Shown here: positions 35,557 through 43,385 of the stretch, in pieces
Position numbering within the stretch: the first letter of the stretch is position 1
Layout of the letters: each line of letters begins with the position of its first letter
Assembly (NCBI GenBank): GCA_030706735.1
Contig: JAUZNZ010000022.1
Coordinates: 1-64,000 of the forward strand
Direction of reading: 5' to 3'
Source of the DNA: Bacteroidota bacterium
GTDB lineage: Bacteria > Bacteroidota > Bacteroidia > Chitinophagales > Chitinophagaceae
Length of the DNA stretch: 64,000 nucleotides
The notes under the pieces: generated by a model
What the model saw: only the letters and a program-made list of their open reading frames with translations
Database searches by the model: none
What the model was told of the DNA's origin: nothing
Position numbers and translations under genes: made by a program

Positions 35557-36449
35557 CCCGGGTCCGCCTGATCAAGGACAGGATCAGCGGCAAGCTGTTC
35601 CTCGCGTTCACTCTCTTGTCGATCCTGTTGGTCGTATTTGTCGGGATCGGGCTATACGGAAAATCGGTCCCGATCCTCCGACAGTCCTCGCTAAGCCATC
35701 TGCTGTTCAGCCGGGAATGGAAACCGTTCAAGAACCGGTTCGGGTTCCTGCCCTATATCGCGGGTTCGGTACTTGTTACCGGCCTGGCCATCCTGATCGC
35801 CTTGCCACTTTCGCTGATGACGGCGGTCTTCATTTCGGAATACGTGCCGAATCGTATTAAACGCCTGCTCGTCCCGTTCATCGATCTGCTTTCGGGTATT
35901 CCGCCGGTGATCTATGGCGTATGGGGGGTACTGACCATCGTGCCGTTCATACAGGACCGGATCGCCCCGCATTTCGTCGAGTTCTCCTCCGGTTACAGCG
36001 CCCTTGCCGGAGGACTGGTGCTGGCGGTGATGATCTTTCCGCTGATCATCAGCATTCTGTTGGAAGTATTCGGGACGGTTCCACAGGAGTTGCGTGACGC
36101 CTCCTTATCCCTGGGCGCCAATCAATGGGAAACGGTTTATCGCGTCGTGCTGCGGAAATCGGCGCCGGGCATCCTGGCGGCAACGGTGCTTGCGGTATCC
36201 CGGGCGCTGGGCGAAACGATCGCCGTGCTCATGGTCTGCGGCAATCAGACGGCATTTCCCCATTCGGTGCTGGATCCTGTTTATCCGCTGCCGGCGCTGA
36301 TTGCCAATAATTATGGGGACATGATGTCGATCCCGCTGTACGACTCCGCGCTGATGCTGGCGGCGCTGATCCTGTTCGTCATCATCCTGCTATTCAACGG
36401 GCTGTCGCGGGTCGTTCTGTACCGCCTGGAAAGGAGGAACAACGAATGA
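35553..36449 (+). CDS. pstC: Pst-type ABC transporter permease (PstC family)
   Basis: 298 residues from a GTG at 35553 that overlaps the TGA of the binding-protein gene; no ATG is suitably placed and the longer upstream frame would run through that gene. The protein has six hydrophobic helices, and the inner-membrane permease signature is intact: FGTVPQELRDASLSLGANQWETVYRVVLRKSAPGI (EAA loop), and FIDLLSGIPPVIYGVWG earlier. It forms the membrane channel with the PstA partner, whose ATG overlaps its stop. The symbol reflects family, not proven phosphate transport. Confidence 0.88.
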   Translation: MTRVRLIKDRISGKLFLAFTLLSILLVVFVGIGLYGKSVPILRQSSLSHLLFSREWKPFKNRFGFLPYIAGSVLVTGLAILIALPLSLMTAVFISEYVPNRIKRLLVPFIDLLSGIPPVIYGVWGVLTIVPFIQDRIAPHFVEFSSGYSALAGGLVLAVMIFPLIISILLEVFGTVPQELRDASLSLGANQWETVYRVVLRKSAPGILAATVLAVSRALGETIAVLMVCGNQTAFPHSVLDPVYPLPALIANNYGDMMSIPLYDSALMLAALILFVIILLFNGLSRVVLYRLERRNNE

Positions 36450-37288
36450 GCAGAAAATTCAAGGCAGCCCTTTTCAAGATCTTGATGATCTTGTCGACCC
36501 TGATCATTTCCGGGTCGCTTATCCTGATCCTATGGACCATTGCCTCCAGAGGGGTCCATGCCTTGACCTGGGAGCTGGTTTCCAGGCTACCCGAAGGCGG
36601 ATTTTATATCGGTAAGGGAGGTGGACTATTGAATGCGATCCTCGGCTCGCTCTATATCACGGTAGGGTCTACCCTGTTGGGCCTGCTGATCGCCGTGCCC
36701 GTCGTCCTCTACCTGAACGTGTATTCCAGGGAAGGCTCCAGATTGGCGACGGTCGTACGCTTTACCTTCGACGTGTTGTTTGGCATCCCGTCGATCGTCT
36801 ATGGAGCCTTCGGTTTTACCATCATGGTTTGGTTGGGCCTGCGGGCCTCGCTATTGGCGGGCATCGTGACCGTGACGCTGGTGATCATCCCGATCCTCGC
36901 CCGGGCTATGGATGAAGTAATGCGCCGGACGCCGGGAGAGCTATCGGACCAGACCTACTCGCTGGGCGCGACGCGATGGGAGACGTCGCTCGTTTTTTTG
37001 CGGCAATGCGCGCCGGGCATCATGACGGCCATCCTATTGGCTTCCGGCAGGGCGATCGGAGATGCCGCCAGTGTATTGTTCACCGCGGGGTATACCGACA
37101 ACCTGCCCGGCTCGCTCACCCAACCGGCGGCCACCCTGCCGCTGGCGATCTTTTTTCAACTGAGCAGTCCCATAGCGGAAGTCCAGGACCGGGCCTACGG
37201 CGCCGCCCTGATCCTGACGGCGATCGTGCTGCTGTTCAGCCTTAGCGCCCATTATTTCAGCAAACGTTTGTCAAAGAACAAAATATGA
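36446..37288 (+). CDS. pstA: Pst-type ABC transporter permease (PstA family)
   Basis: 280 residues starting in an ATGA overlap with the previous gene. The family blocks are GGLLNAILGSLYITVGSTLLG, FDVLFGIPSIVYGAFGF and the EAA loop VMRRTPGELSDQTYSLGATRWETSLVFL, with six membrane helices in all. It pairs with the PstC-family permease as the heterodimeric channel. Its own stop overlaps the ATPase start (ATGA), so the whole transporter is translationally coupled. As for its neighbours, sulfate is the proposed substrate from context. Confidence 0.88.
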   Translation: MSRKFKAALFKILMILSTLIISGSLILILWTIASRGVHALTWELVSRLPEGGFYIGKGGGLLNAILGSLYITVGSTLLGLLIAVPVVLYLNVYSREGSRLATVVRFTFDVLFGIPSIVYGAFGFTIMVWLGLRASLLAGIVTVTLVIIPILARAMDEVMRRTPGELSDQTYSLGATRWETSLVFLRQCAPGIMTAILLASGRAIGDAASVLFTAGYTDNLPGSLTQPAATLPLAIFFQLSSPIAEVQDRAYGAALILTAIVLLFSLSAHYFSKRLSKNKI

Positions 37289-38049
37289 CCTTCGAAGCTC
37301 CGCATATCCGCGTACAAGACCTGAACGTCCATATCGGCGATCATCATATCCTGAAAAATATCAGCCTGGACATTCCCGACAAAAAGATCACCTCCTTCAT
37401 CGGTCCTTCCGGCTGCGGCAAGACCACCCTGTTGAAAACCTTCAACCGGCTGCTCGACCGCAACAAGGAGGTCCGGATCGGCGGGAGGGTCCTTGTGGAC
37501 GGAGAGGATATCTATGGCAAAGACGTCGAAGTGACGGGCATGCGCAGGAAAATGGGATTGTTGTCCCAGCGGCCCTTCCCGCTGCCGATGAGCATTTATG
37601 ACAATATCGCCTATGGTCCGCGCATTCACGGCACGCGAAGGAAAAAGGAGTTGAACGGGACGGTCGAGCATTATTTGCGCGCTACCGGCCTGTGGGAGGA
37701 GGTGAAAGACCGGCTGGGCAGTCCGGCCACGCGATTGTCGATCGGCCAGCAGCAGCGGCTCTGCCTGGCCCGGGGCCTGGCCGTGGAGCCCGAGATCATC
37801 CTGGGCGATGAGCCGACGTCGGCCCTTGACCCGCTGTCCACGCAACGCATCGAGGAATTGTTCCTGCAGTTGAAAGACAGGTATACCATCGTCCTGGTGA
37901 CGCATATCCTGCGTCAGGCCAGGAGGCTGTCCGACTATATCGTGTTCATATATATGGGCGAGATCATCGAATTCGGGCCAACGGAAGAAGTGCTGCTGGA
38001 CCCAAAGGAAAGACTGACCAGGGAATATGTAAAAGGGTACATTAGCTAA
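37285..38049 (+). CDS. pstB: Pst-type ABC transporter ATP-binding protein (PstB family)
   Basis: 254 residues. Walker A is GPSGCGKTT (residues 40-48), the Q-loop region LLSQRPFPLPMSIYDNIAYGPRIHG is the classic PstB phrase, and Walker B is ILGDEPTSALDP. The ABC signature reads LSIGQQQR rather than LSGGQQQR, and the residue before the Walker B aspartate is Gly instead of the usual hydrophobic. It powers import through the two coupled permeases. No phoU or phoBR follows, unlike many phosphate operons; the next gene belongs to siroheme and sulfite handling. Confidence 0.9.
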   Translation: MTFEAPHIRVQDLNVHIGDHHILKNISLDIPDKKITSFIGPSGCGKTTLLKTFNRLLDRNKEVRIGGRVLVDGEDIYGKDVEVTGMRRKMGLLSQRPFPLPMSIYDNIAYGPRIHGTRRKKELNGTVEHYLRATGLWEEVKDRLGSPATRLSIGQQQRLCLARGLAVEPEIILGDEPTSALDPLSTQRIEELFLQLKDRYTIVLVTHILRQARRLSDYIVFIYMGEIIEFGPTEEVLLDPKERLTREYVKGYIS

Positions 38050-38055
38050 CTAAAA

Positions 38056-38065
38056 TAGTAGACTA
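38056..38065. promoter_or_regulatory. Sulfur-regulon palindrome TAGTAGACTA (site 5)
   Basis: TAGT/ACTA half-sites around AG. The centre is 33.5 bases upstream of the -7 element at 38094, exactly 10 bases more than at the transporter promoter, that is about one helical turn. Confidence 0.65.
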
Positions 38066-38093
38066 ATTCCGGCGGATTCCGGCTGAATATCGC

Positions 38094-38101
38094 TAATTTT
38101 G
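38094..38101 (+). promoter_or_regulatory. -7 element TAATTTTG of the siroheme/TSUP gene
   Basis: An exact TAnnTTTG match 10 bases before the ATG at 38111, implying a very short leader. No -33 TTG is seen, in keeping with activator dependence. Confidence 0.6.
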
Positions 38102-38110
38102 CGGCAAGTC

Positions 38111-39694
38111 ATGCAGTCTGACCATCCCATATCGCCAAATTCCGCGGACCCTGGGGAAAGACCTGCGGACCTTGCGGCAGGACACAATAATCTGTTCCCG
38201 GTCTTCATCAAGCTCGAGCAATTGCGGTTGCTGATCGTAGGCGGCGGAAATGTGGGATTGGAGAAGCTGCAGGCCGTCCTGCAAAACTCTCCGGCCACCC
38301 GCATCAGGCTGGTGGCGTCTTCCATCAGTGAAAATGTGAGGGAATTGGCGGCGGGCTATCCGGGTGTCGAATTGCTCGAACGGCCTTACCTGACCGAAGA
38401 CCTGGATCAGGCCGACCTGGTGATCGTGGCGGTCAATGACCGTGAGATCAGCCGGACCATCGGCTGCGAAGCCAAGGGCAGGGGGAAGCTCGTCAACGTA
38501 GCGGACACACCGGACCTCTGCGATTTTTATCTAAGCTCCATTGTCAGGAAGGGAAACCTCAAGATCGCCATTTCGACGAATGGCAAATCCCCCACCATCG
38601 CCAAGCGGCTGAAAGAAGAGATCAACGAGATGATCCCCGACGAGATCGAGGGTGTCTTGCAGAATATGCAGACCATCCGGCAGCGGATGAACGGCGATTT
38701 TTCCGAAAAGGTCCGGCAACTCAATGACCTGACGAAGGTATTGGTCGCCAAACAGGCGACTCCGGATCCGCTCCTGCCCGTCAAACGGAAGGAGAGCAAG
38801 TGGCAGAAGGTGGTCAAGTGGTGTCTGTTCGCGTTCTTCTTCATGATCCTCGGGCATGGCCTCCTCTCCTATCTGCCTTTACACCGTTTCGGGGAGCTGA
38901 CCGACGACATCTGGCATGATGTGACCACACCCTCCTTTCTCATGATGGTGATGACGGGTTTCATTGCGCAAATGGTAGACGGCTCGCTGGGCCTGGGTTA
39001 CGGCACCATTTCCACGACCTTCCTGTTGGCCAATGGCGTGAGCCCGGCGATCGTGAGCAGCCGCGTGCATTCGGCGAGGGTATTTTCATCCGGCGTTTCG
39101 GGATACAGCCATCACCGGTTCGGGAATATCAACAAAAAATTATTCAAGGCGTTGGTAGTCCCCGGGATCGTCGGGGCAGTCATCGGGGCGAGCCTCGCCT
39201 ATTTCGGCAAGGCTTATGCGGACCAGGTACGCATACCCGTTTCCCTCTATACGGTATACCTTGGCTATTATATCCTGCGGAAGGCGTTCAGGCGGAGGCA
39301 GCATGGAGACAAGGTCAAGCGGGCGGGGTGGCTGGCGTCTGCGGGAGGCTTTGTAGATGCGTTTGCGGGAGGTGGCTGGGGCACCCTGGTTACGAGCACG
39401 TTGATCTCGAAGCGGCGCAATCCGCGGTATGTCGTCGGATCGGTATGCCTCGCCGAATTCTTCGTCGTGCTTGCCAGCTCGATCACCTTCTTTATCTTCC
39501 TTAAAGATATTCCCCTGCGGGATGTGGCGGGTCTGATCGCAGGCGGCCTGATCGCCGCGCCTATCGCGGCCAGGCTGGTCGGCAAGTTCCCCATCAAGAC
39601 CATGTTCATCGCCGTCGGTTTGCTCGTGATCATTACCAGCTGCAGCACCTTATGGAAGGCCGTGTCGCACGTGCTCGCGCAACTACATCACTAG
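38111..39694 (+). CDS. Fusion of precorrin-2 dehydrogenase/ferrochelatase domain with TSUP (TauE/SafE) permease
   Basis: 527 residues from the ATG at 38111 (the in-frame TTG at 38099 lies inside the -7 element). The N-terminal part (about 25-215) is a siroheme-synthase NAD domain: LRLLIVGGGNVGLEKLQ, LVIVAVNDREISRTIG, LVNVADTPDLCDFYLSSIVRKGNLKIAISTNGKSP. A linker with basic residues leads to a membrane part (about 235-525) of eight or so helices with the TSUP pattern GFIAQMVDGSLGLGYGTISTTFLL and, in the second half, GFVDAFAGGGWGTLVTSTLI. The first domain would convert precorrin-2 to siroheme for CysI; the second probably moves sulfite, sulfate or another sulfur anion. The 3' end overlaps the convergent acyl-protein synthetase gene by 12 bases. 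Confidence 0.9.
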   Translation: MQSDHPISPNSADPGERPADLAAGHNNLFPVFIKLEQLRLLIVGGGNVGLEKLQAVLQNSPATRIRLVASSISENVRELAAGYPGVELLERPYLTEDLDQADLVIVAVNDREISRTIGCEAKGRGKLVNVADTPDLCDFYLSSIVRKGNLKIAISTNGKSPTIAKRLKEEINEMIPDEIEGVLQNMQTIRQRMNGDFSEKVRQLNDLTKVLVAKQATPDPLLPVKRKESKWQKVVKWCLFAFFFMILGHGLLSYLPLHRFGELTDDIWHDVTTPSFLMMVMTGFIAQMVDGSLGLGYGTISTTFLLANGVSPAIVSSRVHSARVFSSGVSGYSHHRFGNINKKLFKALVVPGIVGAVIGASLAYFGKAYADQVRIPVSLYTVYLGYYILRKAFRRRQHGDKVKRAGWLASAGGFVDAFAGGGWGTLVTSTLISKRRNPRYVVGSVCLAEFFVVLASSITFFIFLKDIPLRDVAGLIAGGLIAAPIAARLVGKFPIKTMFIAVGLLVIITSCSTLWKAVSHVLAQLHH

Positions 39695-40654
39695 CAGGCT
39701 GCAGCCCCGGATATCGCTGTTGTCCATTCGCCCCGACACGTCAAAATTCCCATCCGGATAGACCTTGCCCACGTCATCCGTCGCGAGAAATGAGCAGGAC
39801 CAGACATTCGCCAGATCGACGATATTCAGCACCCCCTCCCCGACCTCCTTGACCTCGAACGGGTCATCTTCGCTTCGGACCAGTACTTTCATCCAGGGCA
39901 CGGGCGTGAAAAGGCCATTCCCTTTGGAATAAGCCTGCGAGAGCAACTCGGTCATTCCATATTCTGCATGGATCAGCGGGACGCCAAGCCGGCTGGCCAG
40001 GATAGCATGCAATTCCTCACGCACCAGTTCCCGTCGGCGGCCCTTCATTCCCCCTGTCTCCATGACGACCGTATGCCGCAAGGCGAGTGAATATTCCTCT
40101 GAAAAGTCGAGCAGCGCAAAACTTACCCCGATCAGCAGGGTCTTTTGTCCGGCCGCCTCGAGGCGGCTCAACAGGGCGAATAATTTTTCGTGATCGTAGA
40201 GATAGAAGCCGCTATCGGCATGGCCGCTCTTTCGGATCAGTTCGTCCACCATGAAGACCAGTGAAGAATGGGAACGCTCCAGGTAAGAAGGCAGCAGACC
40301 GAGGATGCACCAGCCCGCCGTCGGACCGTAGTTCAATTCAAATCCTTTCAAACAGCTGTTCCTGTACAGGGACAGATCTTTCACCTCATGGCGGCTGTTG
40401 ACGGAACCGGTAGTGCCGCTGCTCTCGAAGACGGCTTCGGGAATAAAATCCGTGGTCCGGACCGGCCGCTCCTTGAATAGGCGCACGGGCAGGAAGGGGA
40501 TCCGGTCGAGTGCGGTAACCGCGGCGGGATCGACGCGCAGGGTATCCAGGAATTCACGGTATACGGGGTTATTTTGGGCCTGGAACCGGAACAGCTCCAG
40601 GGCCTGCTGCGTAAAACCTTGTCCTTCAATTTCAAATGGAGAGAATGGGTTCAT
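39683..40654 (-). CDS. LuxE/PaaK-like acyl-protein synthetase family protein
   Basis: 323 residues from the ATG at 40654. The adenylate-forming core is recognisable: AVFESSGTTGSVNSRH (ATP-binding loop), a C-terminal block HAEYGMTELLSQAYS, and VDLANVWSCSFLATDDVGKVY. These match the LuxE domain, which activates acyl groups for transfer. In non-luminous Bacteroidota such stand-alone proteins are widespread and their acyl substrate and acceptor are not established. There is no luxC or luxD nearby. It is convergent with the siroheme/TSUP gene and divergent from the lipoprotein gene. Confidence 0.82.
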   Translation of the reverse strand: MNPFSPFEIEGQGFTQQALELFRFQAQNNPVYREFLDTLRVDPAAVTALDRIPFLPVRLFKERPVRTTDFIPEAVFESSGTTGSVNSRHEVKDLSLYRNSCLKGFELNYGPTAGWCILGLLPSYLERSHSSLVFMVDELIRKSGHADSGFYLYDHEKLFALLSRLEAAGQKTLLIGVSFALLDFSEEYSLALRHTVVMETGGMKGRRRELVREELHAILASRLGVPLIHAEYGMTELLSQAYSKGNGLFTPVPWMKVLVRSEDDPFEVKEVGEGVLNIVDLANVWSCSFLATDDVGKVYPDGNFDVSGRMDNSDIRGCSLLVM

Positions 40655-40717
40655 GGTCGGTTTAGTCAACGAATTGCAAAAATTCAAACAATAGTGGCCA
40701 TTTTACGCAAAAATAGG

Positions 40718-40725
40718 TAGGTTTG
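40718..40725 (+). promoter_or_regulatory. -7 element TAGGTTTG upstream of lipoprotein gene
   Basis: An exact TAnnTTTG match 20 bases before the ATG at 40745; no clear -33. Confidence 0.5.
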
Positions 40726-40744
40726 CATATAACTATTCAGCCTC

Positions 40745-41182
40745 ATGAATCGTGTGCCCATACTCGTCGCGGCTTCGTTGTTCCTCCTGGTCTCCTGCAG
40801 CAAAGATAAGTTCGCCACCAAGCCTTCGTTAAGCATCAAATCGATCAACACCACGGTAGAGGTGCAAGGGATATTGGACGTCTTGTTCCAATATACTTCG
40901 AAAAAGGGGAACCTGGGCCAGGGCACATTCGTCGTCATTCGCAATCGCCTGAACCAGGAACCGGTACCCATCAATAGCGCCAATACGGATACGCTGACCG
41001 GTCCCATCCCGTCCTACCCGGATAATTCTTCAGCGGAGTTCGAGTTGAAGCTCGATTGGAATACGCTGCATGAGACTGACGACCAGGACGATTCGGTCAT
41101 CATGAAGTTCGCGGCCATCGATCGCGACGGTCATTCGAGCGATACGATCCAATCCCCACTGATCATCATCAAGCACCCATAA
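40745..41182 (+). CDS. Lipoprotein of unknown function
   Basis: 145 residues. The signal peptide ends in a lipobox, LLVSCSKDKF, with the cysteine at about residue 19, so the mature protein should be lipid-anchored. The remainder is a beta-rich domain (INTTVEVQGILDVLFQYTSKK, AEFELKLDWNTL, VIMKFAAIDRDGHSSDTI) that resembles an immunoglobulin-like fold. No function can be assigned. The lysine/aspartate residues following the lipid cysteine do not match a clear Bacteroidota surface-export signal. The next gene starts 20 bases downstream. Confidence 0.75.
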   Translation: MNRVPILVAASLFLLVSCSKDKFATKPSLSIKSINTTVEVQGILDVLFQYTSKKGNLGQGTFVVIRNRLNQEPVPINSANTDTLTGPIPSYPDNSSAEFELKLDWNTLHETDDQDDSVIMKFAAIDRDGHSSDTIQSPLIIIKHP

Positions 41183-41202
41183 ATCCTCATTTTTATCGCG
41201 GC

Positions 41203-42042
41203 GTGTTCAGAAAAATATTCGATCTCTTTATTTTCAGCAGTCTGTACATTGCGCTTTGCGCGGTGTTGATGGTCGATCAAACCAGCCGCCTGCTGATCGG
41301 CGTGCCTTCGCCGTTGGATCTGAACGGTTTCGTCTTCTTCTCCACGATCTGCAGTTATAATTTCCATTGGTACCTGACCCCTCACTCCGTGACGGCTTCG
41401 CGACGGGTAGAATGGACGCAGGGACACAAGGCCCTCCACATGGTTCTTTACCTGGCGGGCGCGATCGGGGCGATCGTCTGCTTCGTCCAACTCCGCGCAT
41501 TCTGGCCGGCCTTATGTTTCGGAGCCTTCCTCACCTTTCTGTATAGCGCGCCGAAGCTGCCCCAGACCTGGTTTTCTGCCCTGAAGAAGATCGCTATAGG
41601 CAAGACCGTCTTCCTAACCCTGGTCTGGACCTATGTGACCACGGTGCTGCCGCTCGTTGTCGCGCGTGCGTCCTGGACGGCGCCCTGCACCCTTTTTGTT
41701 TTGAGCCGTTTCACGCTGATCTATGCCATCTGTATCCTCTTCGACTACCGTGACCGGGAGGACGACAAGGAAGAAGGCATACGCAGCCTGATCACTTACC
41801 TGAACGAGCGGGGGATAGATATCACTTTCTATGTGTGTCTGGCCGCCTTTGCCGGGTGTACGATCGCGCTGATCCGCTATGATCATCCGGCCTTCCTGAT
41901 CTTGCTGTTGCTGGTCCCCGGCATGATCGTGGGAGGGATTTACCGGCATGCGAAGACGAATTTTTCCGATTACCTGTATTATTTCGTCCTGGACGGGCTG
42001 ATGATGTTTTCCGGGCTGCTGATGCTGGTCTTCCGGATTTAG
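41203..42042 (+). CDS. UbiA-like membrane protein, first aspartate motif missing
   Basis: 279 residues from a GTG start at 41203. About eight hydrophobic helices are visible. One acidic loop, ILFDYRDREDDKEEGIRSL, matches the second D-x-x-D motif of UbiA prenyltransferases. The first motif, N-x-x-x-D-x-x-x-D in active enzymes, is replaced by SYNFHWYLTPHS, with no aspartate. The protein is thus a UbiA-fold homologue that may be inactive or use other chemistry. There are no quinone or chlorophyll biosynthesis neighbours. Fold assignment is moderately sure; activity is not. Confidence 0.7.
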   Translation: MFRKIFDLFIFSSLYIALCAVLMVDQTSRLLIGVPSPLDLNGFVFFSTICSYNFHWYLTPHSVTASRRVEWTQGHKALHMVLYLAGAIGAIVCFVQLRAFWPALCFGAFLTFLYSAPKLPQTWFSALKKIAIGKTVFLTLVWTYVTTVLPLVVARASWTAPCTLFVLSRFTLIYAICILFDYRDREDDKEEGIRSLITYLNERGIDITFYVCLAAFAGCTIALIRYDHPAFLILLLLVPGMIVGGIYRHAKTNFSDYLYYFVLDGLMMFSGLLMLVFRI

Positions 42043-42078
42043 TTATTTTTACGTCTAAACAGATCAAACCCATCCATT

Positions 42079-43209
42079 ATGGCAAAGAGCAGCAAGGCAG
42101 ATAGCAAGAAAAGAACGAAAGAACCATCCATCCTTACTCCACGGTCCCTCGAATTCCTGAAAAAATATATCGACAACGCTTCGCCCGTCGGTTTTGAAAG
42201 CAGCGGCCAGCGTCTCTGGCTGGATTATATCAAGCCTTATACCGACACCCAATTTACGGACCCCTACGGTACGGCCGTCGGTGTGATCAATCCCGACGCC
42301 CCATTCAAGATCGTGATCGAGGCGCATGCCGATGAGATCAGTTGGTTCGTAAACTACATCAACCCGGAAGGACTGCTGTACCTTAAGCGAAATGGCGGAG
42401 TGGATCACCAGATCGCCCCCGGGCAGCGCGTCCAGATCCATGGGAAAAAAGGGCCTGTGACCGCGGCCTTCGGCTGGCCTGCGATCCATACGCGACTCGG
42501 CAATCCCGAAACGAAGGAGCCGCAGCCCAGGGTAGACAACCTTTTCCTGGATTGCGGCGCGAGGAACAAGAAGGAGGTGGAGGACCTGGGCGTGCACATC
42601 GGCGCCGTGGTCACCTATAAAGACGGGTTTGAAGAACTGGCCTACGACTACTATATGGGACGTGCCTTTGACAACCGGGTGGGCGGGTTCATGATCGCGG
42701 AGACGGCGAGGCTGCTGAAAGAAAATAAGCGCAAGCTGCCCTATGCCCTGTATGTCGTCAATGCGGTGCAGGAGGAGGTCGGTCTGCGCGGAGCGGAGAT
42801 GATCGCCAGGCGTATCCGTCCAAATATCGCCATCGTGACCGACGTTACGCACGATACCGCCACGCCCATGATCAATAAGATCATCGAAGGGGATGTGGTA
42901 TGTGGCAAAGGACCTTCGCTAGCCTTCGGGCCGGCCGTCCACAACAAATTGCTATCGCTGGTACAGGATACGGCGGAGAAGAACAAGATCCCGGTCCAAA
43001 TGCGGACCGTTTCGCGGAGCACGGGCACTGATACGGATTCTTTTGCCTATGCCAATGACGGGTGTCCGTCCGTGCTGATCTCCATACCGCTCCGGTACAT
43101 GCATACGACGGTCGAGATGCTGCACAAGCGGGATATCGAGCAAACCATCCGGCTGATGTACGAAACTTTGCTTATCTTGACACCGAGAACCAATCTCAGT
43201 TATCTGTAA
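42079..43209 (+). CDS. M42-family metallo-aminopeptidase
   Basis: 376 residues. The di-metal ligand set of M42 enzymes is visible in order: IEAHADEISWFV (His), GRAFDNRVGG (bridging Asp), NAVQEEVGLRGAEM (catalytic and metal Glu), VTDVTHDTATP (Asp) and YMHTTVEMLHKRD (His). These cytoplasmic enzymes form tetrahedral dodecamers and trim peptides from the N-terminus. It is preceded by 36 bases of spacer after the UbiA-like gene, and its TAA shares a base with the next ATG (TAATG), suggesting coupled translation of the small membrane protein. Confidence 0.92.
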   Translation: MAKSSKADSKKRTKEPSILTPRSLEFLKKYIDNASPVGFESSGQRLWLDYIKPYTDTQFTDPYGTAVGVINPDAPFKIVIEAHADEISWFVNYINPEGLLYLKRNGGVDHQIAPGQRVQIHGKKGPVTAAFGWPAIHTRLGNPETKEPQPRVDNLFLDCGARNKKEVEDLGVHIGAVVTYKDGFEELAYDYYMGRAFDNRVGGFMIAETARLLKENKRKLPYALYVVNAVQEEVGLRGAEMIARRIRPNIAIVTDVTHDTATPMINKIIEGDVVCGKGPSLAFGPAVHNKLLSLVQDTAEKNKIPVQMRTVSRSTGTDTDSFAYANDGCPSVLISIPLRYMHTTVEMLHKRDIEQTIRLMYETLLILTPRTNLSYL

Positions 43210-43385
43210 TGTCCCATTTGCTGCTCTATATCGATCCCGGCAGCGGAAGCTACCTGGTGCAGGTGATCATCGCCGGCCTTCTCGGCGTCGCTTTTTATTT
43301 TAAAACCCTTTGGTCAAAAGTCCGGTCCTTTTTTTCCAGGAATAAAACCGAAGATCAGACAAAGAATGAAAAGGAACGCGCCTGA
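43209..43385 (+). CDS. Small membrane protein, 58 aa, with IDPGSGS motif
   Basis: The ATG at 43209 uses the last base of the upstream TAA. The product starts LLLYIDPGSGSYLVQ, continues with one hydrophobic helix (VIIAGLLGVAFYFKTLW) and ends in a charged tail (NKTEDQTKNEKERA). Short proteins with this head and helix commonly occur next to methyltransferase and sulfatase-fold genes of surface-polymer clusters, as here. The next gene starts within its last 20 bases. Function unknown; probably inner-membrane. Confidence 0.7.
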   Translation: MSHLLLYIDPGSGSYLVQVIIAGLLGVAFYFKTLWSKVRSFFSRNKTEDQTKNEKERA

